Source: Chitinophagales bacterium
GTDB lineage: Bacteria; Bacteroidota; Bacteroidia; Chitinophagales; Chitinophagaceae
Assembly (NCBI GenBank): GCA_013298665.1
Contig: JAAFIK010000011.1
Span: forward strand, 37,874-101,873
Length of the DNA: 64,000 nt
Reading direction: 5' to 3'
How positions within the stretch are numbered: position 1 is the first letter of the stretch; every line of letters begins with the position of its first letter. The notes under the pieces are model-generated. The model did not search any database, was not told the origin of the DNA, and worked only from the letters and a program-made list of their open reading frames with translations. A program made the translations under genes and the position numbers. Below, in pieces: positions 54,237 to 63,630 of the stretch.

Positions 54237-55505
54237 TTATACCATCCACTCCACCACGGTATTGGCCTTGCCGGCCTGGTAAGGGGCGGTAATTTTAATA
54301 TAGTTGTCTGTATAGCCCTCCATCATGCCATTCTTTTGCTGTCCTTCAAACAATACTTTACGTATTTCACCCCTGTAGTGGCCGGTAAAGTATTGCAGTT
54401 TCCGGTAAGACAGGTTGCGGAGTACTTTATTTCTTTCATTGCGAACGGATACAGGGATAACCGGGCTGATGTCAAGCGCGGCGGTATTCGCTCTTTCTGA
54501 GTAAGTAAACACGTGCAGGTAACTAATATCTAAACTGTGTAAAAAATCAAATGTGGTGGCAAAATCCTCATCCGTTTCGCCGGGGAAACCAACAATAACG
54601 TCTACCCCTATGCTGCAATGCGGCATCAGGGTTTTTATCAGCCCGACACGCTCGGCATAGTCCTCCCTTTTGTACCGCCGCCGCATCATTGCCAGTATTT
54701 TATTGCTGCCGCTTTGCAGGGGAATATGAAAGTGCGGCATGAAGCGTTTACTGTTGCTTACAAATTCAACGATTTCATTCGTCAGCAGGTTGGGTTCAAT
54801 AGAAGAAATGCGGTAGCGTTCCATACCGGGGGTATCGTCAAGCGCCTGTACCAGCTCAAAAAAACTTTCTTCTTTTTTACGTCCGCCGTGTATGCCTTTA
54901 CCAAAATCGCCAAGGTTTACTCCTGTGAGTACCACTTCTTTTACCCCTTGCGCAGCCAGTGCCTGTACATTACCGATCACATTACTGATACTATCGCTCC
55001 GGCTTTTACCTCTTGCCTGCGGTATGGTACAGAAAGCGCAATTGTAATCACAGCCATCCTGTACTTTCAGGAATGTACGTGTACGGTCATTCAGGGAATA
55101 GGCTGCGGTAAAAGTGTTTACTTCTTCTATATCGCAACTGCATATTTTTGCTGCATCTCCTTTTACAATATTCCTGAGGTGTTCGGTAATGTTAAACTTT
55201 TCTGCGGCTCCCAGCACAAGATCCACTCCCGGTATGGTGGCGATTTCTTTGGGCTTGAGCTGTGCATAACAACCGGTGATGACCACCATGGCTTCGGGAG
55301 CTTTCCGCTGTATGCGGCGCACCAACTGGCGGCATTCTTTATCCGCGTTTTCGGTGACGGAGCAGGTATTGATCACATATACGTCTGCTACTTCATCAAA
55401 AGCAATTTTGGCAAAACCTTCCTGCTCCAGTAACCTTGATAATGTTGAGGTTTCGGAGAAGTTCAGCTTACAGCCCAATGTATGCAGTGCCACGGTTTTA
55501 TTCAT
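54237..55505 (-). CDS. mtaB: tRNA t6A37 methylthiotransferase
   Basis: 422 residues from the ATG at 55505 (MNKTVALHTLGCKLNFSE); an ATG at 55538 is in frame but less likely. A radical-SAM enzyme with two 4Fe-4S clusters that converts t6A37 to ms2t6A37. The MTTase cysteines are in HTLGCKLN (Cys12), INTCSV and TGCYAQ; the radical-SAM triad is CDYNCAFCTIP. Near the C-terminus is a TRAM-like segment. The GCK and CDYNC context fits MtaB rather than MiaB or RimO. Confidence 0.93.
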   Translation of the reverse strand: MNKTVALHTLGCKLNFSETSTLSRLLEQEGFAKIAFDEVADVYVINTCSVTENADKECRQLVRRIQRKAPEAMVVITGCYAQLKPKEIATIPGVDLVLGAAEKFNITEHLRNIVKGDAAKICSCDIEEVNTFTAAYSLNDRTRTFLKVQDGCDYNCAFCTIPQARGKSRSDSISNVIGNVQALAAQGVKEVVLTGVNLGDFGKGIHGGRKKEESFFELVQALDDTPGMERYRISSIEPNLLTNEIVEFVSNSKRFMPHFHIPLQSGSNKILAMMRRRYKREDYAERVGLIKTLMPHCSIGVDVIVGFPGETDEDFATTFDFLHSLDISYLHVFTYSERANTAALDISPVIPVSVRNERNKVLRNLSYRKLQYFTGHYRGEIRKVLFEGQQKNGMMEGYTDNYIKITAPYQAGKANTVVEWMV

Positions 55506-55654
55506 GCCTTGCAAAGATACAAAGTATGCACAAAGCATGGTTAAATCATTGCCTCAGGGTGCTTCAGCCGGTCTCTGTCATAATCCTGTAATACTTTTCC
55601 GGCATACCATCGGAATCCCTTACTTTCGGGGATCATTTTCGCCGTTGGTTTTAG

Positions 55655-56086
55655 ATGAATAAGAAAATATTTCCATATATACTGCTGGGGATTATGGCGG
55701 TACTGCTGCTGCTGGTGCGGTACCTGAAAACGAGGCCTGCAGCGCCTGTACCAGCGCCATCATCCGATACGAGGCGGCCAAAGGTTGCGGAACCGGAGGC
55801 GGCGACCGGTTTTAACCGTACTGTGGTACTGCTGAAATTCAGTCGGCATGCCCGCTGCCGTATGGCCTGCCGGCACATCGATGAATCTGAGATACGCGAA
55901 ATCATGCAGAAGGGCACCGTTAATACCGGTAAATCTGCGTTAAGCGACCCGCTTCATCCCAAATATGCAATAGAGGGCGTTACGCACGACAGGCAGCGTG
56001 TACGGGTGGTTTTTGCCCAGGAGGCCACACAGACCACGGTGGTTACGGTAATTGATCTGGATACCGAATGGAAATGTGCCTGTTAG
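55655..56086 (+). CDS. Membrane-anchored DUF4258 protein
   Basis: 143 residues. One N-terminal membrane helix (about 6-21: YILLGIMAVLLLLVRYL), a Pro/Ala linker, then a DUF4258 domain with FSRHARCRMACRHIDESEI, EIMQKGTVNTGKSA and the strands RVRVVFAQ and TTVVTVIDLDTEW; ends in CAC. DUF4258 domains are related to RelE/BrnT-like toxins in other settings, but here no antitoxin is adjacent and the anchor is unusual. Function unknown. Confidence 0.78.
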   Translation: MNKKIFPYILLGIMAVLLLLVRYLKTRPAAPVPAPSSDTRRPKVAEPEAATGFNRTVVLLKFSRHARCRMACRHIDESEIREIMQKGTVNTGKSALSDPLHPKYAIEGVTHDRQRVRVVFAQEATQTTVVTVIDLDTEWKCAC

Positions 56087-56172
56087 CTTATGCCCGTGGT
56101 TGAGACCGGTACGATAGCTTGCAGACATTTGGATGGCTTCTGTTAGCCGGGATGGCTGATAAAAGAATTGAC

Positions 56173-56180
56173 TATTTTTG
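56173..56180 (+). promoter_or_regulatory. -7-like promoter element before the GH3 gene
   Basis: TATTTTTGCC contains TATTTTTG matching TAnnTTTG, 70 bp before the ATG at 56250. No good TTG at the -33 distance is seen. Confidence 0.4.
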
Positions 56181-56249
56181 CCGGGTAAACTCAAGGAGTA
56201 ACAATAAGCATAGGGACATCTGACAATAAACAAGCATGCCTGATACATT

Positions 56250-57746
56250 ATGAATTTAAAATCGCTGCTGGCAAAACCATTCGCCGGGTACATACACAAA
56301 CAGGTGCGCAAAAGCATGCAGACGGCAGTTGCCGATCAGCAGAACATCCTGAACAGCCTGCTGAAAACGGGTGTAAAGACCATGTTTGGTAAAGACCATC
56401 ATTTCGCAGACATTACCAACCATAACAACTTTGCCCAGGCTGTGCCCCTGCGGGACTACGAACAGTTCAAGCCTTATATTGAGAAGATTAAAGCAGGTAA
56501 GCACAATGTATTGTGGAAGGGACAACCCATTTACTTTGCCAAGACCAGCGGCACCACCAGCGGAGCCAAATACATCCCCATCACCAAAGATTCTGTTCCC
56601 AACCATATCAATACGGCACGCAATGCCCTGCTTTGCTATATGGCAGAAACCGGCAACTATAAGTTTGCCAATGGTAAAATGATTTTCCTGAGTGGTTCGC
56701 CCGAGCTCGAAAGGGTGGGGGGTATCCCTACCGGGCGGCTTAGCGGTATCGTTAACCACCATGTGCCCAGGTACCTGCGTACCAACCAGTTGCCTTCATA
56801 TACCACCAATTGTATTGAGGAGTGGGAGGAGAAACTGGATAAGATCGTTGCAGAAACCATTGCCCAGCCAATGACGCTCATCAGCGGCATTCCACCGTGG
56901 ATGCAGATGTATTTCGACAGGCTGACAGCGAAAAGCGGAAAATCGGTAGGAGAACTCTTTCCCGGCTTCAGCGTTATGGTACAGGGGGGAGTTAATTTTG
57001 AGCCTTACAAAACGAAACTCTACCAGAGCATTGGCCGGCCGGTTCATTGTATAGAATTGTTTCCGGCGAGCGAAGGTTTTTTTGCCTTTCAGGACAGCCA
57101 GGAAAGTAACGGTCTCCTGCTCAATACCAACAGTGGCATTTTTTATGAGTTTGTACCGGCGGGTGAAATATTTAATGAAAACCCGACGCGCCTGAACTTA
57201 GCCGATGTGAAAGTGGGGGAAAACTACGCTCTGATCATCAACAGCAATGCCGGGCTCTGGGGATATAATATCGGGGATACGGTTAAATTTATTTCTACTG
57301 ATCCTTACCGCCTCATCGTTACGGGGCGAACCAGGCATTTTATCTCTGCTTTTGGAGAGCATGTCATCGGCGAGGAGGTAGAAGCGGCCATGCTGCAAAC
57401 GCTTGAACGTTGCCCGGCCAGTGTTACGGAGTTTACCGTGGCGCCCTTTGTGGCACAGGGGGAGGGTAAAAGCTACCACGAATGGTTCATAGAGTTTGAA
57501 ACGCTTCCGGCAGATACCGGCAGGTTTGCAGCAACGCTGAACGACTGTATGCGGCAAAAAAACGTATATTACGATGATTTACAGGCGGGTAATATTCTTC
57601 AGCCCCTCAAAATAACCCTGGTTCGGAAAGGGGGCTTTATTGAATACATGAAAAGCATCGGGAAGCTGGGCGGGCAGAACAAAGTAGCGCGGCTGGGTAA
57701 CGACCGCAAACTGGCAGAGGGATTGGGGGATGTGATTATTAATTAA
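56250..57746 (+). CDS. GH3 auxin-responsive-promoter family protein (acyl-adenylate-forming)
   Basis: 498 residues of the ANL-related GH3 superfamily, which joins amino acids to acyl substrates in plants; bacterial members are mostly uncharacterised. The ATP loop TSGTTSGAKYIPITKD, the ELFPASEGFFAFQD stretch, the linker GYNIGDTVKF and RTRHFISAFGEHV are intact. Length is normal. It is followed directly by the decayed accessory region. Confidence 0.92.
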   Translation: MNLKSLLAKPFAGYIHKQVRKSMQTAVADQQNILNSLLKTGVKTMFGKDHHFADITNHNNFAQAVPLRDYEQFKPYIEKIKAGKHNVLWKGQPIYFAKTSGTTSGAKYIPITKDSVPNHINTARNALLCYMAETGNYKFANGKMIFLSGSPELERVGGIPTGRLSGIVNHHVPRYLRTNQLPSYTTNCIEEWEEKLDKIVAETIAQPMTLISGIPPWMQMYFDRLTAKSGKSVGELFPGFSVMVQGGVNFEPYKTKLYQSIGRPVHCIELFPASEGFFAFQDSQESNGLLLNTNSGIFYEFVPAGEIFNENPTRLNLADVKVGENYALIINSNAGLWGYNIGDTVKFISTDPYRLIVTGRTRHFISAFGEHVIGEEVEAAMLQTLERCPASVTEFTVAPFVAQGEGKSYHEWFIEFETLPADTGRFAATLNDCMRQKNVYYDDLQAGNILQPLKITLVRKGGFIEYMKSIGKLGGQNKVARLGNDRKLAEGLGDVIIN

Positions 57747-57789
57747 TCTGCTCATTGCCGGAGTTTCTTACCGGGTGCAATTATATTTC

Positions 57790-58108
57790 TATACGTGGTT
57801 TTGAAAGTCAGCATTGGCGATACTTTTACGGACTTTCAATTAGTATCTTTCTGGTATGCAGGCAGTATGAACTTTGCCCGGCTGGCCGATATTGCCAAAG
57901 CGCTGGAAGTGAGGGAGGAGCATTTTTTGACTTTTGGCAGCACGATATGTAATAGTACTTTTAATAACCATGAAAATGCTAAATACAATAACAATAAAGT
58001 TGGTGTTAGCAATAATACCTATACTATTGACAAAGAGGTTTTTGATAAATGATGAAGGACAAGGATGATGAGATTGCTTATTTGCGAGAGCAATTGAAGA
58101 AGGGGTGA
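57790..58108 (+). pseudogene. Remnant of an XRE-type (HTH_3) regulator
   Basis: The frame to 58052 contains MNFARLADIAKALEV, the end of an HTH_3 domain, then Asn-rich ICNSTFNNHENAKYNNNK and NNTYTIDKEVFDK. One base missing from the A3 run at 58047-58049 shifts the frame; in the next frame MMKDKDDEIAYLREQLKKG continues to the stop at 58106-58108. The recognition-helix half upstream is not recognisable. So it is a truncated and frameshifted regulator. Family call is from remembered patterns of Chitinophagaceae XRE proteins. Confidence 0.6.
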
Positions 58109-58182
58109 CAGGACATGCCTTTTAAGTAAAAAGGGTGACGCTTAAATGCCAGTAAAAGAGTAAAATTCAGTAAATTTACATT

Positions 58183-58711
58183 GTGGGAGCAACTAAAAAA
58201 ATACATCTCGATTTTATTGTAGATAAGTTGACGAATTCTATTCAAAATACTATCTCCGGGGGATAGTTTTGCTACGGAAGTTTTGCGGTTCACAAAGCCC
58301 GACTTAAAGCAAATAACAAAAAAGAACGGCTGGGATTTTGATTGGAAGGCTGAGCTTGGGAACGATGTGAAAGAAGTTTTTAAATTGACAATATCCAATA
58401 ATCCCGGCATTATTCAGGGCTTACTCAGTTTATCAATAGAGCCAGATCATGTATATATGCACTTGCTCGAAAATGCGTCGTTCAACATCGGACAAAGCAA
58501 ACTTTACGAAGGGGTAGCGGGCAATTTAGTAGCCCATGCCTGTAAGGTTTCATTTCAACATGGTTTTGAAGGGTTTGTTGGCTTTACTGCAAAAACAAAA
58601 CTTATTCAGCATTATGAAAGAACCTTAGGTGCCTATACGTTGGGTGGGCACCGGATGATTATTCCAACACAATCGGCACAGATACTCATTGATAAATATT
58701 TTAAATCGTAG
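58183..58711 (+). pseudogene. GNAT-fold protein, frameshifted near its N-terminus
   Basis: From the GTG at 58183 the frame reads GATKKIHLDFIVDKLTNSIQ and meets TAG just after a G5 run (58258-58262). With four G the frame would continue SGDSFATEVLRFTKPDLKQI, and it is open to 58711. The C-terminal ~100 residues look like a GNAT acetyltransferase: YEGVAGNLVAHACKVSFQHG (acetyl-CoA loop region) and LIQHYERTLGAY. Total would be ~175 residues. A small basic ORF starts 4 bp after the stop. The unshifted part from 58283 could still be made. Confidence 0.65.
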
Positions 58712-58715
58712 TACG

Positions 58716-58889
58716 ATGGGACATATAAAAGAACCTGCAGGCGTTGATTTTGTAATAAAAAGCGAGCCATTAACCGATAAAGCCAGCCAGGAAATCAGCG
58801 CGTTTATCCGCAACTACAAAAAAGGTAATGCTGGCAAAAAGCTAAAGCCGGTTACTGCTGTAAAGAAAGCTAAAATGGTAAAGGCTTAA
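58716..58889 (+). CDS. Small basic protein paired with the GNAT-like gene
   Basis: 57 residues from the ATG at 58716. N-terminal MGHIKEPAGVDFVIKSEPLT, a helix (KASQEISAFIRNYKKG), and a Lys-rich tail ending KMVKA. No RHH or HTH DNA-binding motif is obvious. It starts 4 bp after the GNAT-like stop, so the two look like one unit; the order (small gene second) differs from known GNAT toxin-antitoxin pairs. It overlaps the end of the NTPase frame on the other strand by 4 bp. Confidence 0.55.
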   Translation: MGHIKEPAGVDFVIKSEPLTDKASQEISAFIRNYKKGNAGKKLKPVTAVKKAKMVKA

Positions 58890-60540
58890 CATTGCCAAAG
58901 TGTATTATTATAAAAATCTAAATCCAAGGAATCAGGTTGCAATTGTACTAGGATAGGCAATATCAATCTAAATTCACTATCATTTAGTTTTATAAAACCA
59001 TGAGAACTTACCGTCTTTGTCTCGCCATTCCAAGTGAGCTCAGCCTTGTTTAAAATACTAATGGCTTCCTTCTTCTTCCACTCCCCAAAAACACCCGCAT
59101 AGCTAATACCCAAAATGAACAATAAACAAGTCAAAGCCGGTGCCAACCAGGGTCTCGCCCTTTGCCAAAGGGTTTTGCCAATCCCATGCACCACTTTCTC
59201 CAGTTGCAGAGCCACAAAGTCGTGTGCCACCTGCCATTTTCTTTTGGCGGGGCTGTCCTCGGTTGTATCTAAGCAGCGCACCAACCCACGGTTTTGCAGA
59301 ACCAGCATTTGGTTATCCAATTCCGATATGTTCAGGTGGCTGTTTTGGGACAGTTCTACCAGGCTGCGGGGTCGGGCCGTATTAAAATCGGTGAGTATGG
59401 CTTTTAGTACTGTGGCCCGTTCCTGCTGTAGCTCCTTGCCTAAGCTGCCCAATATGTAGCGGCGTATCAGGCCGCCCTCCTGCTTGGGCAGGCTGGGCTG
59501 CCCCGCCATCTGCTGTGCAATAATGCCCAGCAGGTTCAGCACAATGGGGCGCAGGGCAAGTGGGGTATCAATGGTGGAAGCCTCTTTTAACAGGCGGTTC
59601 AACTGCTGTTCGGGTATGATAAGGGCGGGGCAGCCCTTTAAAAAAGCCGCCGCTTCGGGGTAGCCCAGCAGCTTCACCTGCTCAAAATTGATATGCTCGG
59701 TGCGGGCGGGCAGTTCCAATTGGTCAATCAGTTGCTGAAAATCGTCCCGGTACGATAGCAGGATATGCACCCCCTTGGGCGGGTTCTGTATAAACTGCTG
59801 AAAAAATCCCTTCAATGCCTCGGTGTCAGCGTTGATTTCACCGCCCTGCTCCAGGGTTTCCGGCGTATTGCGCAGCAGAAAAAACTCTTCAAACTGGTCC
59901 AGCACAATCAGTATCTGCTCGTTGTGCGCCAACAGGCTACTATCCTTGCGGATAGCGGCCATTATACTGGCGGCATCAATGGCGGCATTGGTGGCAGATT
60001 CCATACCCAGGGCCTTGTACAGTTCCTGCAAGGGAGCGTGGTAAGTCCTTACCACAAATATATTGGCCTTGAGACCTTGGCTCTTGCTGAGTTGTGGCGC
60101 AATATAAGCGTTGATGAGCGAGGATTTACCCGATCCGGAGGGCCGGTGAGCTACAACACGGGTGCCTTGGGCTGGCGCAACCACTCCACATATTGTTCAT
60201 AGCCTTTGGCGAAGAAATGATACTTGTCGTCGGTACGGGGCGAGGTAGTGAAATAGCCTTGTTCGGGGTTGCCGCTGGGTTTCAGGGTTAAGGCTCTTTT
60301 TCTGCGCCATGCGGGTAATATGGAATAGAAGAAAGCAGAAAGGACTATAATGATGATTACACCTAAAACAATCCATTTTAAATAGGCATATTCCCTGGGT
60401 GTTTCTTTGACCACTGTATTGATGCAATAGATGAGATACGGTACGGCCGCTAGCAGTCCTGCAAAGCCAAGGATGTATTCTTTGGCATCGTGCAGAAACT
60501 TGCCCAAGGGGCTTTGCTGATGTGAATCATGCGCTGACAT
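58886..60540 (-). pseudogene. Broken membrane-linked STAND NTPase (nSTAND1-like)
   Basis: Two frames join into one ~550-residue protein. The N-terminal frame (60540-60151) has two membrane helices (about 23-46 and 54-75) and ends at a TAG (60151-60153) after WLRQPKAPVL. The C-terminal frame has Walker A PSGSGKSSLINAY, Walker B ILIVLDQFEEFFLL (the DQFEE of nSTAND1), an AAA-like winged region, and a third helix near LAPALTCLLFILGISYAG. Between them are the stop codon and a missing base in a C-run (60140-60142 as G on the plus strand): with Tyr for the stop and one base restored the text reads VLYLTGPSGSGKSS. nSTAND NTPases are common in prokaryotic defence; no effector domain is left to see here. 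Confidence 0.7.
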
Positions 60541-60942
60541 TAGCGATAAAGGTTTTAGGTTGGCTTACTGGCAGTTCGTTTTAACCCAATAAAGGTAAGC
60601 TTTCTTGGGGAATGGCCAAGTTGATTGGCTGTCTTTTGCACGCCATAACAGCCCTTTGGTTGCAGTCTTTACCATCGTCGGGGTGCTGCAGTTGCGGTAT
60701 ATTGCTGCAAAGTGCTTTTGTGCAGACATTCCACCGTGCCACAAAACCAGTTACACCTGCAAAAAAAAGCGAAATCCGTTCAGGCTCAACGCTGGTTGGC
60801 TCAATGCGTCCTTTTTTAAGATACTTTTAAAGCATTCTTGTATACACACCGCAATAACCCCCATTTAATCCCCAAATGCCCCTCAACCCAAAAAATAGTG
60901 CTAATTTTAACCCATCAACGACAATATTACTAATAAACATAA
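60541..60942. other. Intergenic stretch between the NTPase remnant and dxr
   Basis: 402 bp holding no gene, hairpin or repeat I can support. Short open frames (for example 60605-60868, plus strand) have poor composition and no family features. Confidence 0.6.
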
Positions 60943-62100
60943 GTGACTAAAAAACGAATTGCCCTTTTTGGGTCAACCGGCTCCATCGGTACACAGGCAC
61001 TGGAAGTGATCCGTGCCAACAGCGATTTGTTTGAGGCAGAGATCCTTACCGCGCAAACCAACGATGAACTGCTTATTCAGCAGGCACTGGAGTTTCGCCC
61101 CAATGCCGTGGTGATTGGTGATGAGGGGAAATACCAGAAAGTGAAATCAGCGCTTGCCGCTACCGATACAAAGGTTTTTGCCGGTGAGCAGGCGCTTGTG
61201 GAAGCGGCAGATTTTGATACCTATGACATCATGCTGGCGGCGATAGTGGGGTTTGCCGGGCTTAAGCCTACGCTTAAGGCTGTGGATAAGGGCAAAACCA
61301 TTGCCCTGGCCAACAAAGAAACCTTAGTAGTGGCGGGCGATATCGTGATGCAACGGGCCATTGAAAAGCATGTGCCCATTTTGCCGGTGGACAGCGAGCA
61401 TTCCGCAATTTTCCAATGCCTGGTGGGCGAAGGCCGGAACCGTATTGAGAAGATTGTACTTACGGCAAGTGGTGGCCCTTTTCTTGGTAAAAAGCCCAAT
61501 TTTTTAGTGAATGTCAAACGCGACCACGCGCTGCAGCACCCCAACTGGAGTATGGGTGCCAAGATCAGCATCGACTCTGCCACGCTTATGAATAAAGGCC
61601 TGGAGATGATCGAGGCCAAATGGCTGTTCAACCTCAAGCCAGAGCAGGTACAGGTGGTCGTCCACCCCCAGAGTATCATCCACAGCATGGTACAATTTGA
61701 GGATGGGAGCATGAAGGCCCAGATGGGGTTGCCGGATATGAAGCTGCCGATACAGTATGCCATGGGCTTTCCTCAGCGGATTAAGAATGATTTTCCCCGT
61801 CTTGATTTCAAAAAATACCCCTCACTCAGTTTTGAGGAGCCTGATCTTAAAACATTCCGTAACCTTGCCTTGGCAACAGAAGCGCTTTACAAGGGTGGAA
61901 ATATGCCCTGTATCCTTAATGCGGCCAACGAAATTGCGGTTTGGGCCTTCCTGCGCAACAGGATCGGCTTCCTGGATATCACCGCTGTTGTGGAGAAAAC
62001 GATGCAGCAGGTATCCTTTATCGCCCAACCCAGTCTGGAGGAATATTTTGACAGCGACGGCGAAGCGCGTACTTTTGCGGCCTCGCTGATCCAGATGTAA
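60943..62100 (+). CDS. dxr: 1-deoxy-D-xylulose-5-phosphate reductoisomerase
   Basis: 385 residues from a GTG at 60943. Second step of the MEP pathway: rearranges and reduces DXP to MEP with NADPH. FGSTGSIGTQALEVIR binds NADPH; NKETLVVAGD, the metal/substrate site SEHSAIFQCL, ASGGPFLGK and MNKGLEMIEAKWLF are present. rseP follows after 64 bp, an order common to many bacteria. Confidence 0.96.
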   Translation: MTKKRIALFGSTGSIGTQALEVIRANSDLFEAEILTAQTNDELLIQQALEFRPNAVVIGDEGKYQKVKSALAATDTKVFAGEQALVEAADFDTYDIMLAAIVGFAGLKPTLKAVDKGKTIALANKETLVVAGDIVMQRAIEKHVPILPVDSEHSAIFQCLVGEGRNRIEKIVLTASGGPFLGKKPNFLVNVKRDHALQHPNWSMGAKISIDSATLMNKGLEMIEAKWLFNLKPEQVQVVVHPQSIIHSMVQFEDGSMKAQMGLPDMKLPIQYAMGFPQRIKNDFPRLDFKKYPSLSFEEPDLKTFRNLALATEALYKGGNMPCILNAANEIAVWAFLRNRIGFLDITAVVEKTMQQVSFIAQPSLEEYFDSDGEARTFAASLIQM

Positions 62101-62164
62101 GGGGCAGCCAAACGGTCAACATACTTTATTTCTAAAAAAACAGTGCCGCAGGAGCGGAAATTAT

Positions 62165-63550
62165 ATGAATCTCTTAGCAATAGATTGGGGTAGTGTGGGT
62201 TTAAAAGCGGCTCAGTTGCTGCTGTCGCTTTCCATTTTAGTGGTTCTGCACGAATTCGGGCATTATATCACTGCGAAATGGTTTAAGTGCAGGGTGGAAA
62301 AGTTTTACCTTTTCTTTGACCCCTGGTTTTCCCTGTTCAGGAAAAAGGTGGGGGAAACCGTATATGGTATTGGTTGGCTTCCCTTGGGTGGATATGTGAA
62401 GATATCGGGTATGATTGACGAGAGTATGGATAAGGAGCAGATGAAACAACCAGCCCAACCCTGGGAATTCAGGAGTAAGCCGGCCTGGCAACGGTTGATC
62501 ATTATGCTTGGGGGGGTAACGGTAAATGTGCTGCTGGCTTTTCTCATCTTTGCCATGATATTATTTGTATGGGGTGAACGGAAGACGGTGAACAAGAGCC
62601 TTACGCATGGTGTTTGGGTGACCGATTCGCTGATGCACGAGATCGGGTTGCGTACCGGAGACCATATTCTTGGGGTTAACGGAAAGCCGGTTAAGTATTT
62701 TGGTGAAATTGGCTCACGGATACTTCTTAGTGGTGGTGGCAGTGTCAGTATCAACCGCGATGGTAAGGATACGATGATCACGATTCCGGAAAAAATTATT
62801 GGTAACCTTATTGCCAAAAAGAAATCACGGGCACCGCTTTTCTACCCCCGCATACCAACAATTGTTGGAGAATTTGACAAAAAAGATACTTCCAATGCCA
62901 AAAAGGCAGGCTTGCAGTATTGGGATAAATTACTCAAGGCAGACTCTTTGCCCTTAGTTTTTATGGATCAGTTCAGCAGTTATATCGATACCAAAAAGCG
63001 GCAGGTGGTGATGCTCACGATCGAGCGGGGCGGTAAGACCATGCAGTTGCCCGTGCAGATTGACTCCAATGGTAAAACGGGTATGCCCTTCCTTGAGCAG
63101 AAGCAATACGACAGTCTTGGTGTTTATACGATTGAACACACTAAGTATGGTTTTTTTGAAGCTTTTCCGGCCGGTGTGGCGATGACCTTTACCAAACTGG
63201 GAGATTATATCGACCAGTTTAAACTGATTTTCAGGCCATCAACCGAAGCGTATAAGGGTGTGGGGGGATTCAAATCGATGGGATCGATTTTTGCGGGTAA
63301 TAAATGGGACTGGGAATCCTTCTGGCAGATTACGGCTTTCTTTTCTATTGTACTGGCTTTTATGAACCTGCTTCCGATTCCCGGGCTGGATGGAGGGCAT
63401 GTTATGTTTACCTTGTGGGAGATGATAACCGGGCGTAAGCCGAGCGATAAGTTCCTGGAATATGCCCAGATCGTGGGTTTTGTGATCCTTATTGCGCTGA
63501 TGTTGTATGCCAATGGTAATGATTGGTTTGGATGGGGAAGGGGAAGATAA
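62165..63550 (+). CDS. rseP: RIP metalloprotease RseP (site-2 protease)
   Basis: 461 residues, membrane zinc protease that cleaves membrane-bound anti-sigma factors and signal-peptide remnants. HEFGH (His29, Glu30, His33) in the first helix and NLLPIPGLDGGH in the penultimate one are the catalytic motifs. A PDZ region (about 145-210, GDHILGVNGKPV) and a second insertion domain lie between. Length is normal. Confidence 0.95.
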   Translation: MNLLAIDWGSVGLKAAQLLLSLSILVVLHEFGHYITAKWFKCRVEKFYLFFDPWFSLFRKKVGETVYGIGWLPLGGYVKISGMIDESMDKEQMKQPAQPWEFRSKPAWQRLIIMLGGVTVNVLLAFLIFAMILFVWGERKTVNKSLTHGVWVTDSLMHEIGLRTGDHILGVNGKPVKYFGEIGSRILLSGGGSVSINRDGKDTMITIPEKIIGNLIAKKKSRAPLFYPRIPTIVGEFDKKDTSNAKKAGLQYWDKLLKADSLPLVFMDQFSSYIDTKKRQVVMLTIERGGKTMQLPVQIDSNGKTGMPFLEQKQYDSLGVYTIEHTKYGFFEAFPAGVAMTFTKLGDYIDQFKLIFRPSTEAYKGVGGFKSMGSIFAGNKWDWESFWQITAFFSIVLAFMNLLPIPGLDGGHVMFTLWEMITGRKPSDKFLEYAQIVGFVILIALMLYANGNDWFGWGRGR

Positions 63551-63630
63551 GGTTGTTGAAAAAATGTATTGTTGCGAATTGTATGATACCAACTGCGGTG
63601 TTAAGACGACACTGTAGTAAAAACTCCTCC

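Noticed and set aside
60605..60868. Plus-strand 87-codon open frame before dxr
   Set aside because: Poor composition, no recognisable motif, overlapping alternative frames of similar length.
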